52,511 nt of DNA from Salidesulfovibrio brasiliensis JCM 12178 (GTDB taxonomy: Bacteria > Desulfobacterota > Desulfovibrionia > Desulfovibrionales > Desulfovibrionaceae), in assembly GCF_001311825.1 (NCBI RefSeq), contig NZ_BBCB01000013.1:1-52511 (forward strand). Reading direction: 5' to 3'. Within the stretch, counting starts at the first letter, position 1; each line of letters opens with the position of its first letter. The notes beneath the pieces are model-generated. The model was not told where the DNA came from, searched no databases, and saw nothing but the letters and a program-made list of their open reading frames with translations. The position numbers and the translations under genes are program-made. This document shows, piece by piece, positions 29,070 through 38,379 of the stretch.

Positions 29070-30280
29070 TGCAGAATCATTACCGTTTTGGCGGCTTCAT
29101 GGGCCGCCGTGTTCACCTTGGCATATCCGGCAGCATTGCCGCATACAAGGCGCTAGACCTCTGCCGCACGCTTCAGGAGTCTGACTGCACTGTTTCCGCC
29201 ACATTGAGCGATTCAGCCTGCCGTTTCGTTACCCCGTTGAGCTTTGAGGCATTGGGTGCATCTCCTGTCTATACCGGCATGTTTGATGCCGGACCCGACA
29301 CTTCCTTTGCCCATCTTGAACCCGGTCAGAGTGCGGACGCGCTGGCCCTCGTTCCTGCTTCGGCAGATATTATCGGCAAGATAGCCAATGGCATAGCGGA
29401 CACCATGCTCTCCTGCCAGGCCATGGCCTTTCCCGGACCCCGATTGATCGCCCCGGCCATGAACCCGGCCATGTGGGCCTCGCCTGCGGTGCAGCGTAAC
29501 TGGGAGACGCTCAAAAAGGACGGCTGGGTCTGTATCGAACCCGAATCCGGCCATGTGGCTTGCGGGGATATTGGAAAGGGCAGACTGGCCGATCTGGACA
29601 CTATCCATCTCTCCATACTCAAGTTGGTGACCGAACAGGATCTTGCCGGTCAGAAGGTGCTCGTCACCCTCGGCCCGACTCGTGAACAGTGGGATGCGGT
29701 CCGGTTCTGGTCCAATCCCTCTACAGGTTCAATGGGTGCAGCCCTTGCTGTTGCCGCTTGGCTCCGTGGCGCGGACGTCACCGTTGTATGCGGCCCTGTT
29801 GATTGCAAATTCCCGCCCGATATCAACGTGATTCCTGTCACTTCAGCCCGTGAAATGCATGCTGCCTGTTTGGATGTCTGGCCTCGGATGACTGTCGGCG
29901 TCTGCACCGCAGCGGTTGCTGATTTCAGGCCCACTCCCCACGGTTCTGACAAGTTCAAGAAAGCTGGAGCCGAAACCTTGACCGTGGAGTTTGCGTCCAA
30001 TCCCGACATCCTTCGCTCGCTCGGTGATGACAAGGGTGATCGAAAGCTGATTGGTTTTGCTGCTGAGACCGGAGACCCCCGTGACGAAGCGCTTCGCAAA
30101 CTGACGACAAAGCATCTCGATGTCATCGCAGCCAACCGTATTGACAAGGAGGGCAGCGGGTTTGGTGTGCGCACCAATGAGATGTTTGTCGCCACTGCTG
30201 ACGGCCGGCGTGAAACGTGGCCGCTTCTGCCGAAAACCGAAGTAGCGTGGCGTTTATGGGATATTCTTCAGATAGGCTAA
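29069..30280 (+). CDS. Bifunctional CoaBC (phosphopantothenoylcysteine decarboxylase/phosphopantothenate-cysteine ligase)
   Basis: 403 residues covering both halves. The flavoprotein CoaC half has GISGSIAAYKALDLCRTL, a catalytic-type SCQAMAFPGPRLIAPAMNPAMW segment and the substrate-cysteine motif GHVACGDIGKGRL. The CoaB half starts at GQKVLVTLGPTREQWDAVRFWSNPSTG and has TAAVADFRP and KLIGFAAET with the cofactor-binding lysine region FKKAG. The enzyme makes 4'-phosphopantetheine for coenzyme A. An ATG at 29099 is an alternative start that fits the conserved N-terminus better. The end overlaps the next gene by 25 bases. Confidence 0.93.
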   Translation: MQNHYRFGGFMGRRVHLGISGSIAAYKALDLCRTLQESDCTVSATLSDSACRFVTPLSFEALGASPVYTGMFDAGPDTSFAHLEPGQSADALALVPASADIIGKIANGIADTMLSCQAMAFPGPRLIAPAMNPAMWASPAVQRNWETLKKDGWVCIEPESGHVACGDIGKGRLADLDTIHLSILKLVTEQDLAGQKVLVTLGPTREQWDAVRFWSNPSTGSMGAALAVAAWLRGADVTVVCGPVDCKFPPDINVIPVTSAREMHAACLDVWPRMTVGVCTAAVADFRPTPHGSDKFKKAGAETLTVEFASNPDILRSLGDDKGDRKLIGFAAETGDPRDEALRKLTTKHLDVIAANRIDKEGSGFGVRTNEMFVATADGRRETWPLLPKTEVAWRLWDILQIG

Positions 30281-30825
30281 ACGTTCCCGAGCATCTACGG
30301 GCATGGCATTGCGCAGGGTTGGAGTATCTTCTGCCAAGCGTTTCACATGAAACGTCTGCAAAGGACTCGCAACCGCCTGAAAAAGTTTCTTTTTCCGACG
30401 AATGGAAGTCCGTCCTTTCCAAATCGCCCAAGTCCCCCAAGGTTGTTTGGACCTATTTTGAGCTTGGCTTTGACCTTTGTGGGCAGGCTGATCCGCAGCG
30501 GGGAAAGCTGCTACGTTCGTTGATTGCCCATCTGCGCTGGCCCAAAGGTTCTTCGGGGTTTGTTCCTGTCGGACTTCCCGACCAAGGTGTTATCGTACCG
30601 GATGCTTCGTCTTCGTGGGCGGCGATTGATCGTCTCGGCGCACATACTGTGGTTTCCCTCGGAACCGATGCGGTGGATATCCTTTGTCCAGACCATGAAG
30701 GAAGAGGGTATGTTTCCGTTGGGGATGTTTCCATCCTTGTTCTTCCTTCTCTTTCTGAACTCGGCCCCATGCTCCCCCATGAGCGTTTGATCCATTTGGA
30801 CAGACTCTCTGAAATTCGTTTATAG
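30256..30825 (+). CDS. Hypothetical protein overlapping coaBC
   Basis: 189 residues with no recognised domain. The first part is Ser-rich, the second half has alternating strands and helices (TVVSLGTDAVDIL, VSILVLPSLSELGPML), like a small alpha/beta fold. It overlaps the 3' end of coaBC by 25 bases, a sign of coupled translation. A parS-like site lies at 30339-30354, inside the gene. Function is unknown, and the start may also be at the ATG-like codon further in. Confidence 0.55.
   Translation: MGYSSDRLNVPEHLRAWHCAGLEYLLPSVSHETSAKDSQPPEKVSFSDEWKSVLSKSPKSPKVVWTYFELGFDLCGQADPQRGKLLRSLIAHLRWPKGSSGFVPVGLPDQGVIVPDASSSWAAIDRLGAHTVVSLGTDAVDILCPDHEGRGYVSVGDVSILVLPSLSELGPMLPHERLIHLDRLSEIRL
30339..30354. 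promoter_or_regulatory. Degenerate parS-like site
   Basis: CGTTTCACATGAAACG matches 13 of 16 bases of the perfect parS at 34126-34141, keeping both GTTTCAC and GAAAC half-sites. It lies in a coding region 3.8 kb from parS. ParB binding is a guess. Confidence 0.35.
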
Positions 30826-30876
30826 CTTCCCATTATTTCCGCTTTGTGCGAACAATGACGGTATCGGAGGAGAAAT

Positions 30877-32160
30877 ATGCGCCGATTACTGTTGTTTGTT
30901 GTGGTCTTTGTTGTCATGGCAGCTTCGTCTGCTTTTGCCGAGCCGTTTCGCGTTGTTCAGGTTGACCTGACAGGCGCGGTCAGCCCTGCGCAGGAAGAAC
31001 TGCTTAACGACAGTCTTTCTTACTGCAGTGACAACGATATACGCCTTCTGCTCATCCGGCTCGATACGCCCGGCGGCCTTGGTGAGTCCATGCGAAACAT
31101 GGTCAAGGCCATTCTCAATTCGCCTGTGCCTGTGGCGGTTTGGGTCGGCCCTTCTGGTGCGCGCGCCACCAGCGCCGGTGTCTTCATCGTTGCTGCGTCT
31201 GATGTGGCTGGTATGGCCCCGTACACTACCATCGGTGCAGCCTCGCCCGTTTCACTCGGCGGAGACGACATCGAAGAGACCATGCAGATGAAGATCAAGA
31301 ACGACTTCGTCAGCCTGCTGAAATCCGTTGCCTCTCGGCGCGGCCGCAACATTGAGTGGTATGCATCGTCTGTGGAGACTGCCGCCAGCATCACCGCTGA
31401 AGAAGCCGCCGAGATGAAGGTCGTTGAGATTGTCGCCCCCTCCGTACCTTCGTTTCTGGACGCGGTGGGGGAGCGGGGCATATCCCACATGGGACAGACA
31501 ATCACCTTTGCCGGGGATCAGGTCGTGCTTGAAACCTTTGATCCCGGAATCCGCTATTCCATCCTTTCATGGCTTCTCCATCCCCAGATCGCCTACTTCC
31601 TTCTTTTAGGAGGCATGATTGGTCTGTTCATAGAGATCACCCACCCGGGCACTGTTTTTCCCGGTGTGCTCGGCGGCATCTGTTTGCTTCTCGCCCTGTA
31701 CGCGCTCTCCATTCTTCCGACGTCTGTCACAGGCGTTCTGCTGATTCTTTTCGCATTATTGTTGTTGGGGCTTGAAGTCTCCATCACGAGTTTCGGGTTG
31801 CTGACGGTTGCGGGCGCGGTGTCCCTGTTCATGGGCGGCATGCTCCTCTTCCGCGATCCGTATGGATACCTTCACATTCCCGTTTTCTACATCCTGATTC
31901 CGTCGGTCGTATTCAGCGCGTTCATCTCCGTCATTCTCTGGCTGGTGATTCGATCTCGCAAGACGCGGTACATTGCTGATGGCGACACCATCGTCGGAAT
32001 GGAGGGAAACGTCATCCGATGGGATGGTCGAAAGGGTCAGATTCGCGTCAGAGGCGAAATATGGGCCGCTACGGCCTCTCAGGGCGATTTTGTGCCTTCT
32101 CCCGGACTCAGGGTCAGAATTTCCGGTAGGAGCGCCTTACGGCAGAAATTGAGCCTCTAG
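30877..32160 (+). CDS. NfeD family membrane serine protease
   Basis: 427 residues. A signal-like helix (3-21) precedes a ClpP-type domain with [16 protein letters not shown] and [21 protein letters not shown], where Ser99 should be the nucleophile, and a basic GRN/Lys region near 139-157 fits the Ser-Lys dyad. A membrane part with about four helices (roughly 228-350) and a C-terminal OB-fold-like domain (about 355-425) follow. In relatives such as PH1510 the protease cleaves its stomatin partner, here the slipin gene that follows by 43 bases. Together they are thought to organise membrane quality control. Confidence 0.9.
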   Translation: MRRLLLFVVVFVVMAASSAFAEPFRVVQVDLTGAVSPAQEELLNDSLSYCSDNDIRLLLIRLDTPGGLGESMRNMVKAILNSPVPVAVWVGPSGARATSAGVFIVAASDVAGMAPYTTIGAASPVSLGGDDIEETMQMKIKNDFVSLLKSVASRRGRNIEWYASSVETAASITAEEAAEMKVVEIVAPSVPSFLDAVGERGISHMGQTITFAGDQVVLETFDPGIRYSILSWLLHPQIAYFLLLGGMIGLFIEITHPGTVFPGVLGGICLLLALYALSILPTSVTGVLLILFALLLLGLEVSITSFGLLTVAGAVSLFMGGMLLFRDPYGYLHIPVFYILIPSVVFSAFISVILWLVIRSRKTRYIADGDTIVGMEGNVIRWDGRKGQIRVRGEIWAATASQGDFVPSPGLRVRISGRSALRQKLSL

Positions 32161-32203
32161 GCTCGGAACCCACAAATACCAACGGCTAACAAGGAGTCAC
32201 AGT

Positions 32204-32998
32204 ATGTATACGTTCCTTCCAATCATCATTTTTGTTGTTTTATTCCTTGCGGCAGCTCTCAAGGTGCTCAACGAGTATGAGCGTGGCGTTGTATTTCGGC
32301 TCGGCCGCTGCATCGGACACAAAGGGCCCGGCCTCATCATCTTGATCCCTGTCATTGATAAGATGGTCAAGGTTTCCCTCAGGGTGCTTGCCCTGGACGT
32401 GCCAAATCAGGACGTCATCACCAAGGATAACGTGTCTGTAAGCGTGAACGCGGTTGTCTATTTCCGCGTCATTGATCCGGTGAAGGCGATTCTCGAGATT
32501 GAGGATTATATGTTCGCCACCTCGCAGCTTGCCCAAACCACCCTTCGTAGCGTATGTGGTGGCGTCGAGCTGGACGATCTGCTTTCACAGCGGGATAAGG
32601 TCAACAGCCAGATACAGTCCATTCTTGATGATCACACCGATCCGTGGGGCATCAAGGTCACGACTGTTGAGGTCAAGTACATCGACCTTCCGAGCGAGAT
32701 GCAGCGTGCCATGGCCAAGCAGGCGGAAGCCGAGCGTGAACGCCGCGCCAAGGTCATTGCCGCTGAAGGTGAATATCAGGCCTCGGAAAAGCTCTCCATG
32801 GCTGCAGACATAATCTCGCGTTACCCGGAAGCGCTTCAGCTCAGGTATCTCCAGACGCTTCGGGAGATGACTTCCGACGGCAAGGCCTCTACCGTAATCC
32901 CGGTTCCGCTGGACATGATCAACATGTTCGCGTCCAACAGGCAGACAGCGACCGTGATTGCGGATGACAATCACCTGAAAACAACGACGGAAGAGTAG
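32204..32998 (+). CDS. Slipin/stomatin-like membrane protein (SPFH domain)
   Basis: 264 residues. One N-terminal helix (about 2-22) anchors it, then [34 protein letters not shown] opens the SPFH domain. A helical tail with [26 protein letters not shown] provides oligomerisation. It is the usual partner and substrate of NfeD proteases, and the two genes are in tandem. The next gene, an epimerase, starts right after its stop codon, so the three are probably one transcript. Confidence 0.93.
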   Translation: MYTFLPIIIFVVLFLAAALKVLNEYERGVVFRLGRCIGHKGPGLIILIPVIDKMVKVSLRVLALDVPNQDVITKDNVSVSVNAVVYFRVIDPVKAILEIEDYMFATSQLAQTTLRSVCGGVELDDLLSQRDKVNSQIQSILDDHTDPWGIKVTTVEVKYIDLPSEMQRAMAKQAEAERERRAKVIAAEGEYQASEKLSMAADIISRYPEALQLRYLQTLREMTSDGKASTVIPVPLDMINMFASNRQTATVIADDNHLKTTTEE

Positions 32999-34006
32999 AT
33001 GAAAATTCTTGTTACCGGCGCAGCCGGATTCATCGGGTTCCACCTGTCCAACCGCTTTCTCTCCATGGGACATGAAGTGGTCGGCCTTGATATTGTAAAC
33101 GATTACTACGACCCTCAGGTCAAGTGGGACCGGCTTGCTATCCTCAAGGATCAGCCTTCCTTCAGCCATGCGCACATTGATCTTGGCGACACAGAAGCTA
33201 TGGACGCTCTGTTCCGGGAAGAGGGCTTCACTCATGTCGTCAACCTCGCAGCGCAAGCAGGGGTCCGCTACAGCCTTGAGAACCCGAGAGCATACATAGA
33301 CTCCAACGTGGTCGGCTTTTTGAACATCCTTGAAGGCTGCCGACACAACAAGGTAGAGCACCTTGTCTACGCATCTTCCAGCTCCGTTTACGGACTGAAT
33401 ACGCATATGCCGCTTTCCACACATGAAAGCGTCAACCATCCGATGTCGCTATACGCCGCCACCAAAAAGGCTAATGAAATGATGGCGCATTCCTATAGCA
33501 GCCTCTATGACCTGCCCACCACCGGGCTGCGGTTCTTTACCGTATATGGACCCTGGGGACGCCCGGACATGGCGCTGTTCCTGTTCACCAAAAACATTCT
33601 TGCAGGCGAACCCATCAACGTGTTCAACCACGGCAAGATGCGCCGCGACTTCACGTACATCGACGATATCATCGAAGGCGTTGTTCGAGTAACCCAGAAT
33701 ACGGCCAAGCCCAACCCGGACTGGGACGGTGATAAACCTGACCCGGCTACCAGCTCCTGCCCGTTCCGTGTCTACAACATCGGGAACAACCAGGTCGTTG
33801 AGCTTTCCCGCTACATTGAAGTGCTTGAGGAGTGCCTTGGCAAGAAGGCCATCATGAACATGATGCCCATGCAGCCCGGCGACGTTCCCGCCACCGAGGC
33901 CGACGTGTCCGACCTTCAGGCAGATGTCGGATTCAAGCCGGACACCAGCATTGAAGAGGGAATCCGTAAGTTCGTAGACTGGTACCGCGACTATTACGGC
34001 GAATAA
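32999..34006 (+). CDS. NAD-dependent epimerase, UDP-glucuronate 4-epimerase type
   Basis: 335 residues of the extended short-chain dehydrogenase family. The Rossmann motif GAAGFIG (7-13), the catalytic Ser of [10 protein letters not shown] (about 124-133) and YAATKK (about 149-154) are intact. [22 protein letters not shown] and [13 protein letters not shown] resemble UDP-glucuronate 4-epimerases, which make UDP-galacturonate for surface polysaccharides. The start follows the slipin stop directly. A UUCG-loop terminator follows. Confidence 0.9.
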   Translation: MKILVTGAAGFIGFHLSNRFLSMGHEVVGLDIVNDYYDPQVKWDRLAILKDQPSFSHAHIDLGDTEAMDALFREEGFTHVVNLAAQAGVRYSLENPRAYIDSNVVGFLNILEGCRHNKVEHLVYASSSSVYGLNTHMPLSTHESVNHPMSLYAATKKANEMMAHSYSSLYDLPTTGLRFFTVYGPWGRPDMALFLFTKNILAGEPINVFNHGKMRRDFTYIDDIIEGVVRVTQNTAKPNPDWDGDKPDPATSSCPFRVYNIGNNQVVELSRYIEVLEECLGKKAIMNMMPMQPGDVPATEADVSDLQADVGFKPDTSIEEGIRKFVDWYRDYYGE

Positions 34007-34027
34007 TCGGTTCATCATCAAGTGATT

Positions 34028-34056
34028 GAAACCGGCCTTCGGGCCGGTTTTTTTGT
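34028..34056 (+). terminator. Terminator after the epimerase gene
   Basis: AACCGGCC pairs with GGCCGGTT around a TTCG tetraloop and is followed by seven T: a classical strong terminator 21 bases after the stop. Confidence 0.95.
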
Positions 34057-34099
34057 GCCTCTCGGTTTGTTTTTCTTGCCATCATTCTTCAGAGCACTT

Positions 34100-34125
34100 A
34101 CACCAAATGGTGATCACCTGATCGG
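34100..34125. promoter_or_regulatory. Palindromes beside parS
   Basis: CACCAAATGGTG and GGTGATCACC (34109-34118) are short overlapping palindromes 8-25 bases before parS and about 60 bases before parA. They could be an operator for parA autoregulation or part of the centromere site. Confidence 0.3.
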
Positions 34126-34141
34126 TGTTTCACGTGAAACA
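34126..34141. promoter_or_regulatory. parS centromere site
   Basis: TGTTTCACGTGAAACA is a perfect copy of the 16-base parS consensus bound by chromosomal ParB/Spo0J. It sits 40 bases before parA and 12 kb from dnaA, where a chromosomal parS is expected. Confidence 0.97.
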
Positions 34142-34180
34142 ATTCATGTCGGTAGCTCGACCTCAAGAAGGAGGCTCAAC

Positions 34181-34951
34181 GTGGCGAGGCGAATTGTCGT
34201 AGCAAACCAGAAGGGCGGGGTTGGAAAAACAACCACTGCGGTCAACCTTGGTGCATCACTGGCCGTGATGGAAAAGCGGGTCCTGATCGTTGATTGCGAT
34301 CCTCAGGGGAACGCGTCCAGCGGACTTGGTTTCTATCCGGGCGATCGCCGGGACAACATCTACTCGGTGCTTTTTGACAACAAGAATTCCCGCAAGGCGG
34401 TCTACGAAACAAGCGTTCCGTATCTTGATATTCTTCCAGGAACGCAGGACCTCGTCGGGGCGGAAGTGGAGTTGGTGGACAAGCTCGGCCGCGAATTCTA
34501 TCTCAAGGATCTGCTGCTGACGCTGGATGATGATTACGAATTCATCATCATCGATTGCCCACCGTCTCTCGGCCTTTTGACCGTGAACGCTCTCTGCGCA
34601 GCCACGGAATTGCTGGTCCCTCTGCAGTGCGAGTATTACGCACTGGAGGGCATTGCGCAGCTGCTCATGACATACGAATTGGTGAAAAAACGCCTGAACC
34701 CGGATCTGGATATTCTCGGCGTGGTGCTGACCATGTACGATGCCAGAAACAGGCTGTCCTGGCAGGTGAAGAACGAGGTGAGAAGGGCGTTTCCCGAGAA
34801 TCTTTTTGAGGTGATAGTCCCGCGAAATGTGCGACTCTCCGAGGCACCGAGCTTCGGCAAGCCGGTGATTAATTACGATATAAAGAGCAAGGGGGCCGAG
34901 GCGTATCTTGCTCTTGCGCAGGAAGTGGTGAGAAAGGGCGGGGAGGGCTAG
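34181..34951 (+). CDS. Chromosome partitioning ATPase ParA/Soj
   Basis: 256 residues. The deviant Walker A box KGGVGKTTTAVNLGASLA includes the ParA signature lysine, the acidic switch DCDPQGNASSGLG binds magnesium, and FIIIDCPPSLGLLTVNAL is the second strand. It binds DNA as an ATP dimer and works with ParB-parS to move the origins apart. I chose the GTG at 34181 because AAGGAGG lies 6 bases upstream; an ATG far upstream would cross the parS site. A terminator overlaps the end of the gene. Confidence 0.95.
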   Translation: MARRIVVANQKGGVGKTTTAVNLGASLAVMEKRVLIVDCDPQGNASSGLGFYPGDRRDNIYSVLFDNKNSRKAVYETSVPYLDILPGTQDLVGAEVELVDKLGREFYLKDLLLTLDDDYEFIIIDCPPSLGLLTVNALCAATELLVPLQCEYYALEGIAQLLMTYELVKKRLNPDLDILGVVLTMYDARNRLSWQVKNEVRRAFPENLFEVIVPRNVRLSEAPSFGKPVINYDIKSKGAEAYLALAQEVVRKGGEG

Positions 34952-34963
34952 CCTCCCCGTTTT
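34939..34963. terminator. Bidirectional terminator between parA and the zinc-ribbon gene
   Basis: CGGGGAGG pairs with CCTCCCCG across a 5-base loop that includes the parA stop; TTTT follows. It also lies just after the stop of the opposing zinc-ribbon gene. Confidence 0.75.
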
Positions 34964-34966
34964 CGG

Positions 34967-35392
34967 CTAGTACTTGGCTTCGAGACGTTCTGTCTTGCTG
35001 TCCAGGTACGGAGTGCACTCGAAGACCACTTCGTCTTTGAAATGTTTTTTCTGAACCCGGGACCGGCATTTCTCGCAACGATAGGAAACAAGTCCGCCAA
35101 GAGTGGCTGAGGTCATGGTGAACTTGCGGGGCTCGTCCTGAAGCCAGTCTTCGGTTGAGCTGCCACATTCGTCGCAACGGACGTCGTTTTTGGGTTGGTA
35201 GGGGAAGTCCCAGTATTCCTTGAGCGTGTTCCACTCTTGAACAGGCTCTTTGGCTTTGGGTTGCTGCACCTCTTCCTTGAGACCGAGAAGCTCTTTGATC
35301 TGATCTCCGGCGGCCTGCCAGGCCTCGGCGGTCAAAAGACAGCCGATCAGGGTGCCGTCCTTGTCATACAGTTCGCGAATGTGCTCTTTCAT
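34967..35392 (-). CDS. Small zinc-ribbon protein between parA and parB
   Basis: 141 residues. RCDECG (about 84-89) and YRCEKC (about 114-119) give a four-cysteine zinc ribbon; the first half is a helical, acidic region. No family is recognised. AAAAAGGA precedes the chosen ATG (MKEHIREL) by 7 bases, so a longer start is unlikely. It is convergent with parA and divergent from parB, so it splits the usual parAB pair. A role in partitioning or a rival function is undetermined. Confidence 0.65.
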   Translation of the reverse strand: MKEHIRELYDKDGTLIGCLLTAEAWQAAGDQIKELLGLKEEVQQPKAKEPVQEWNTLKEYWDFPYQPKNDVRCDECGSSTEDWLQDEPRKFTMTSATLGGLVSYRCEKCRSRVQKKHFKDEVVFECTPYLDSKTERLEAKY

Positions 35393-35497
35393 GAATGGGT
35401 CCTTTTTGAAGTAACTGGCTCTCTGGGCCAAGAGGTATATAGGCGCTTGTCAGCAGGTGGGCAAGAGCCGCGGCCTGAAAAGATGGAGGAATTAACC

Positions 35498-36418
35498 ATG
35501 AGTTCTATGCAAAAAGGCTTGGGGCGCGGGCTTGACGCGCTGCTGGGCGGCGTTCGTGAAGATCAGCAGAAGGGAGTTGATGCGGCGTCCGTCACCTCGC
35601 TTCCGGTGGCGGATATCGTCGCCAACCCGAATCAGCCTCGCAGGGAGTTTTCCGAAGCTGCCCTTGGAGACCTTGCGGACTCAATTCGCAGTCAGGGCGT
35701 GTTGCAGCCAGTGCTCGTTCGACCGCTCGGTGATGATCGATATGAGCTTGTGGCCGGTGAACGTCGCTTGCGAGCATCCAAGCTCGCAGGTCTGGAGAGC
35801 ATTCCCGCCCTGATCAAGGAGATGACCGATCAGGAGAGTCTCGCGGTCGCCCTGATCGAAAACCTGCAGCGTGAAGATCTCAACCCTGTTGAAGAAGCAC
35901 TCGGCTACCAGCAGTTGCAGCAGCAGTTCGGATTAAGTCAGGACGAACTCTCGCAGCAGGTCGGAAAAAGCCGATCAGCTGTTGCCAATGCGCTTCGTTT
36001 GCTGAATCTTCCGGACGAGATACGCAAGGACATATCCGAAGGAAACCTCTCTGCCGGGCATGGCCGTGCGCTTATGGCCGTGACTGATCCGGAAGTTCAG
36101 AAGCAGTTGCACAGGCGTATTACTGAAAACGGGCTGACTGTGCGACAGGCTGAGGCGCAAGGTGTTTTCTGGAAGCAGAATGGACGCCTTCCCGGTACCG
36201 GTGAAGAGCCACGGGGAAAAGCACCGTCGCAGTCGAGCGGAAAAGCTGAGCTTGATCCTGTGTTGAGCGAATTGCAGCAATCCCTGAGCTCTTCGCTGAA
36301 TGTTGCAGTCTCTTTGTCCGGAAGCACGAAGAAAGGTCGACTGTCAATTAAATTTGGCACCGAAGAAGAATTGCGGTCTCTTGTGGAAATGCTCGGCGAA
36401 GCGTGGCCTGAAGAGTAG
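35498..36418 (+). CDS. Chromosome partitioning protein ParB
   Basis: 306 residues. The start GLGRGLDALLGG is the ParA-stimulating tip, followed by ADIVANPNQPRREFSEAALGDLADSI, the CTP-binding GERRLRA (about 88-94) and the ENLQREDLNPVEEALGYQQL helix. The HTH is the LSQDELSQQVGKSRSAVANALRLL segment. A C-terminal dimerisation domain closes it, after a linker. It loads at parS and spreads as a CTP clamp. GGAGGA stands 6 bases before the ATG. The rfaE1 gene follows by 52 bases. Confidence 0.96.
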   Translation: MSSMQKGLGRGLDALLGGVREDQQKGVDAASVTSLPVADIVANPNQPRREFSEAALGDLADSIRSQGVLQPVLVRPLGDDRYELVAGERRLRASKLAGLESIPALIKEMTDQESLAVALIENLQREDLNPVEEALGYQQLQQQFGLSQDELSQQVGKSRSAVANALRLLNLPDEIRKDISEGNLSAGHGRALMAVTDPEVQKQLHRRITENGLTVRQAEAQGVFWKQNGRLPGTGEEPRGKAPSQSSGKAELDPVLSELQQSLSSSLNVAVSLSGSTKKGRLSIKFGTEEELRSLVEMLGEAWPEE

Positions 36419-36470
36419 GGTGATAGTAGCGTGATCGACAATGAAGAGAGAATAGGCAGGGCATAGACCT

Positions 36471-37477
36471 ATGCGGGAAGATTTGAAAAGACTGCTCGGC
36501 CGTCTTGCAGGGCAGAAAGTGCTTATCATCGGCGACCTGATGCTCGATCATTACCTCCTGGGGACGGTTGAGCGCATATCACCGGAAGCGCCGGTGCCTG
36601 TGGTGCGGGTCGAAAAGGAGACCCACGTACTTGGCGGGGCCGGAAACGTGGCGCGGAACATCGCCGAGCTTGGCGGCAAGCCGGTCCTGGCCGGTATGCG
36701 TGGCAAGGACATTCACGGCCAGAGGTTGAAAGACCACTGCTCGTCGGCAGGGTTGGCCACCCGCGTCCTCGCCTCTGAGTCGCGACCAACCACAGTCAGA
36801 CCCGGGTCATGGCCGCCAACCAGCAGATCGTCAGGGTCGACCATGAAGACCTGGGCCAGCCCAGCGACGCCGAGCTTGACGAACTCTTTGAACTCATTGC
36901 GGAGGACTTGGAGAGTGCGCCGGTGGTAATCCTCTCGGATTACGGGAAGGGCCTTATCTGCAGGCCGTTCATGGACAGATTGTGGACAGCGTTGCAGTCG
37001 TTGAAGTCAAGGCCATACGTTCTCGTTGACCCCAAGACCGTGAACTATGATCTGTATACCGGCGTGGACCTTCTTACCCCTAACACCAAGGAGGCGGGAG
37101 AGGGCGCTGGTATGGCGGTCAACAGCATGGAATCGGCCGTACTGGCCGGGCAGAAGCTTTTCGACAGGCTGGAGTGCAAGCATCTTTTGGTGACGCTTGG
37201 CCGTGACGGAATGGCGCTCTTCCATGACCGCGAAACCGTCAGCCACATCCCGACGTTTGCAAGAAAGGTCTTTGACGTTACCGGGGCAGGGGACACTGTT
37301 ATCGGGACGCTGGCCCTCGGACTCGCAGCTGGCGGATCCCTCGTGGATTCGGCAACGCTCGCCAATCATGCTGCCGGAATCGTGGTCGGCCAGATCGGCG
37401 CGGCCACCGCATCGCCCGGGCAGGTTGTCGACTCCATTGATGAGTTGCCCGAGGTTGAGGTACGCAGCCTGCTGTAA
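36471..37477 (+). CDS. D-glycero-beta-D-manno-heptose-7-phosphate kinase (RfaE1/HldA), frameshifted as sequenced
   Basis: PfkB-family sugar kinase. The N-terminal [27 protein letters not shown] and [14 protein letters not shown], and the C-terminal [18 protein letters not shown] with the catalytic Asp, are clear. The frame breaks near 36798. Adding one A (CAGAC to CAAGAC) restores [18 protein letters not shown]. The joined length of 336 codons is normal for the kinase half alone; the adenylyltransferase half (HldE) is not fused, which suits the separate HldA/HldC enzymes. It makes an LPS heptose precursor. The missing base is probably a sequencing error. A terminator follows. Confidence 0.88.
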
Positions 37478-37506
37478 GGGTGACAGGTCCACAATACACC
37501 GCAAAG

Positions 37507-37546
37507 AAAAACAGCCGGAAGGATCACTCCTTCCGGCTGTTTTTTT
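37507..37546. terminator. Bidirectional terminator between rfaE1 and the next minus-strand gene
   Basis: AAACAGCCGGAAGGA pairs with TCCTTCCGGCTGTTT across TCAC, with A and T runs on both sides. It serves the convergent rfaE1 and hypothetical genes. Confidence 0.92.
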
Positions 37547-37561
37547 CCTGTTCTGAAAAAA

Positions 37562-37966
37562 CTATTCGTTGACCGCAAGACGTCTGCGAACGTGTTCGTT
37601 GGATTGCGCCTCGTTGGAGTTCTCCGTCTGGATGGCGTGGGCCAGCAGTTCGAAGAGCAGGTCGGTAGGCATATCAAGCTCCAGTGTGCCATTGTCCACG
37701 CGGGTCAGTTCTTCGCCCGGCGTGACGCGGTAGGACCGGCGCTCACGAGCGTGGCCAATAGCGGAGATGATGCTGTATGCGTAGGTGTCATTGTCATCGT
37801 GGTAAAGCTTTTCCATGGTCAACATGCCGGTGTCGTCATTGAAGTACATTTCCTCGTCAACGAGTTTGCCGGTGAAGCTGATGTTCTTCCCGAAGTCGTT
37901 GGGAAGCGTGATGTCGACGACGGGATCGGTGCCGGGGTTGAATCCGGCCATGGGTTTTCTCACCAT
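37562..37966 (-). CDS. Hypothetical protein coupled to a small HTH protein
   Basis: 134 residues, largely beta in outline (DPVVDITLPNDFGKNISFTGKLVDEEMYF), with an acidic middle and a short helical end. No known domain. It starts 4 bases after the HTH stop with AAGGAG inside that gene's end, so the two form one unit. Both are on the minus strand and end at the terminator shared with rfaE1. Function unknown. Confidence 0.55.
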   Translation of the reverse strand: MVRKPMAGFNPGTDPVVDITLPNDFGKNISFTGKLVDEEMYFNDDTGMLTMEKLYHDDNDTYAYSIISAIGHARERRSYRVTPGEELTRVDNGTLELDMPTDLLFELLAHAIQTENSNEAQSNEHVRRRLAVNE

Positions 37967-37970
37967 TGTT

Positions 37971-38228
37971 CTACTCCTTGTCGAAGGGCAGCTTCAGTTG
38001 CTGCGGTCCGGGAGCCGTCTTTGTGCGTTTCGACGGCACCGCCTCTTTCCAGCCTTCCTCGATGAATTCCATCAGCGCCTTCTCAGGAATGCGCCACTGG
38101 GTTCCGATCTTGATGGCCTTTATCTTCCCGCCGATCACAAGTCGATACGCGGTTCGGTAGTGGACGCGCAAGATGTCTGCGACTTCGTTGACTGTCAATA
38201 GCACAGGCGTCTTGCTGTTCGTATCCAT
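37971..38228 (-). CDS. Small excisionase-like HTH DNA-binding protein
   Basis: 85 residues. VLLTVNEVADILRVHYRTAYRLVIGGKIKAIKIGTQWRIPEKALMEFI is the winged HTH fold of the excisionase/MerR-like helix_turn_helix_17 group. GGAAAG lies about 8 bases before the ATG at 38228. The next minus-strand gene is coupled to it. Repeated AAGTCTA half-sites lie 86 bases upstream. No integrase or att site is nearby, so it is more likely a regulator than a phage excisionase. Confidence 0.75.
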   Translation of the reverse strand: MDTNSKTPVLLTVNEVADILRVHYRTAYRLVIGGKIKAIKIGTQWRIPEKALMEFIEEGWKEAVPSKRTKTAPGPQQLKLPFDKE

Positions 38229-38314
38229 GAGCGTACTTTCCAGCGGTTTCAATCACTGAACACCGGATGACACAGTATGACAGCCATTGTCAACAAAGTA
38301 CAACGCAGCACAAC

Positions 38315-38345
38315 AAGTCTAAAATAAGTCTAGAAATATAGACTT
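38315..38345. promoter_or_regulatory. Candidate operator: AAGTCTA repeats
   Basis: AAGTCTA occurs at 38315-38321 and 38326-38332, exactly one helical turn apart, and inverted as TAGACTT at 38339-38345. The AT-rich block sits between the HTH gene and the end of the GT39 gene. It is a plausible site for the HTH protein. Confidence 0.35.
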
Positions 38346-38379
38346 GCGGAGAGGGTGCTGTGGTATGTTGCTGAAAACG

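Noticed and set aside
37562-38252. Prophage or integrative element around the excisionase-like gene
   Set aside because: No integrase, phage or att-like sequence is nearby, and base composition is normal.
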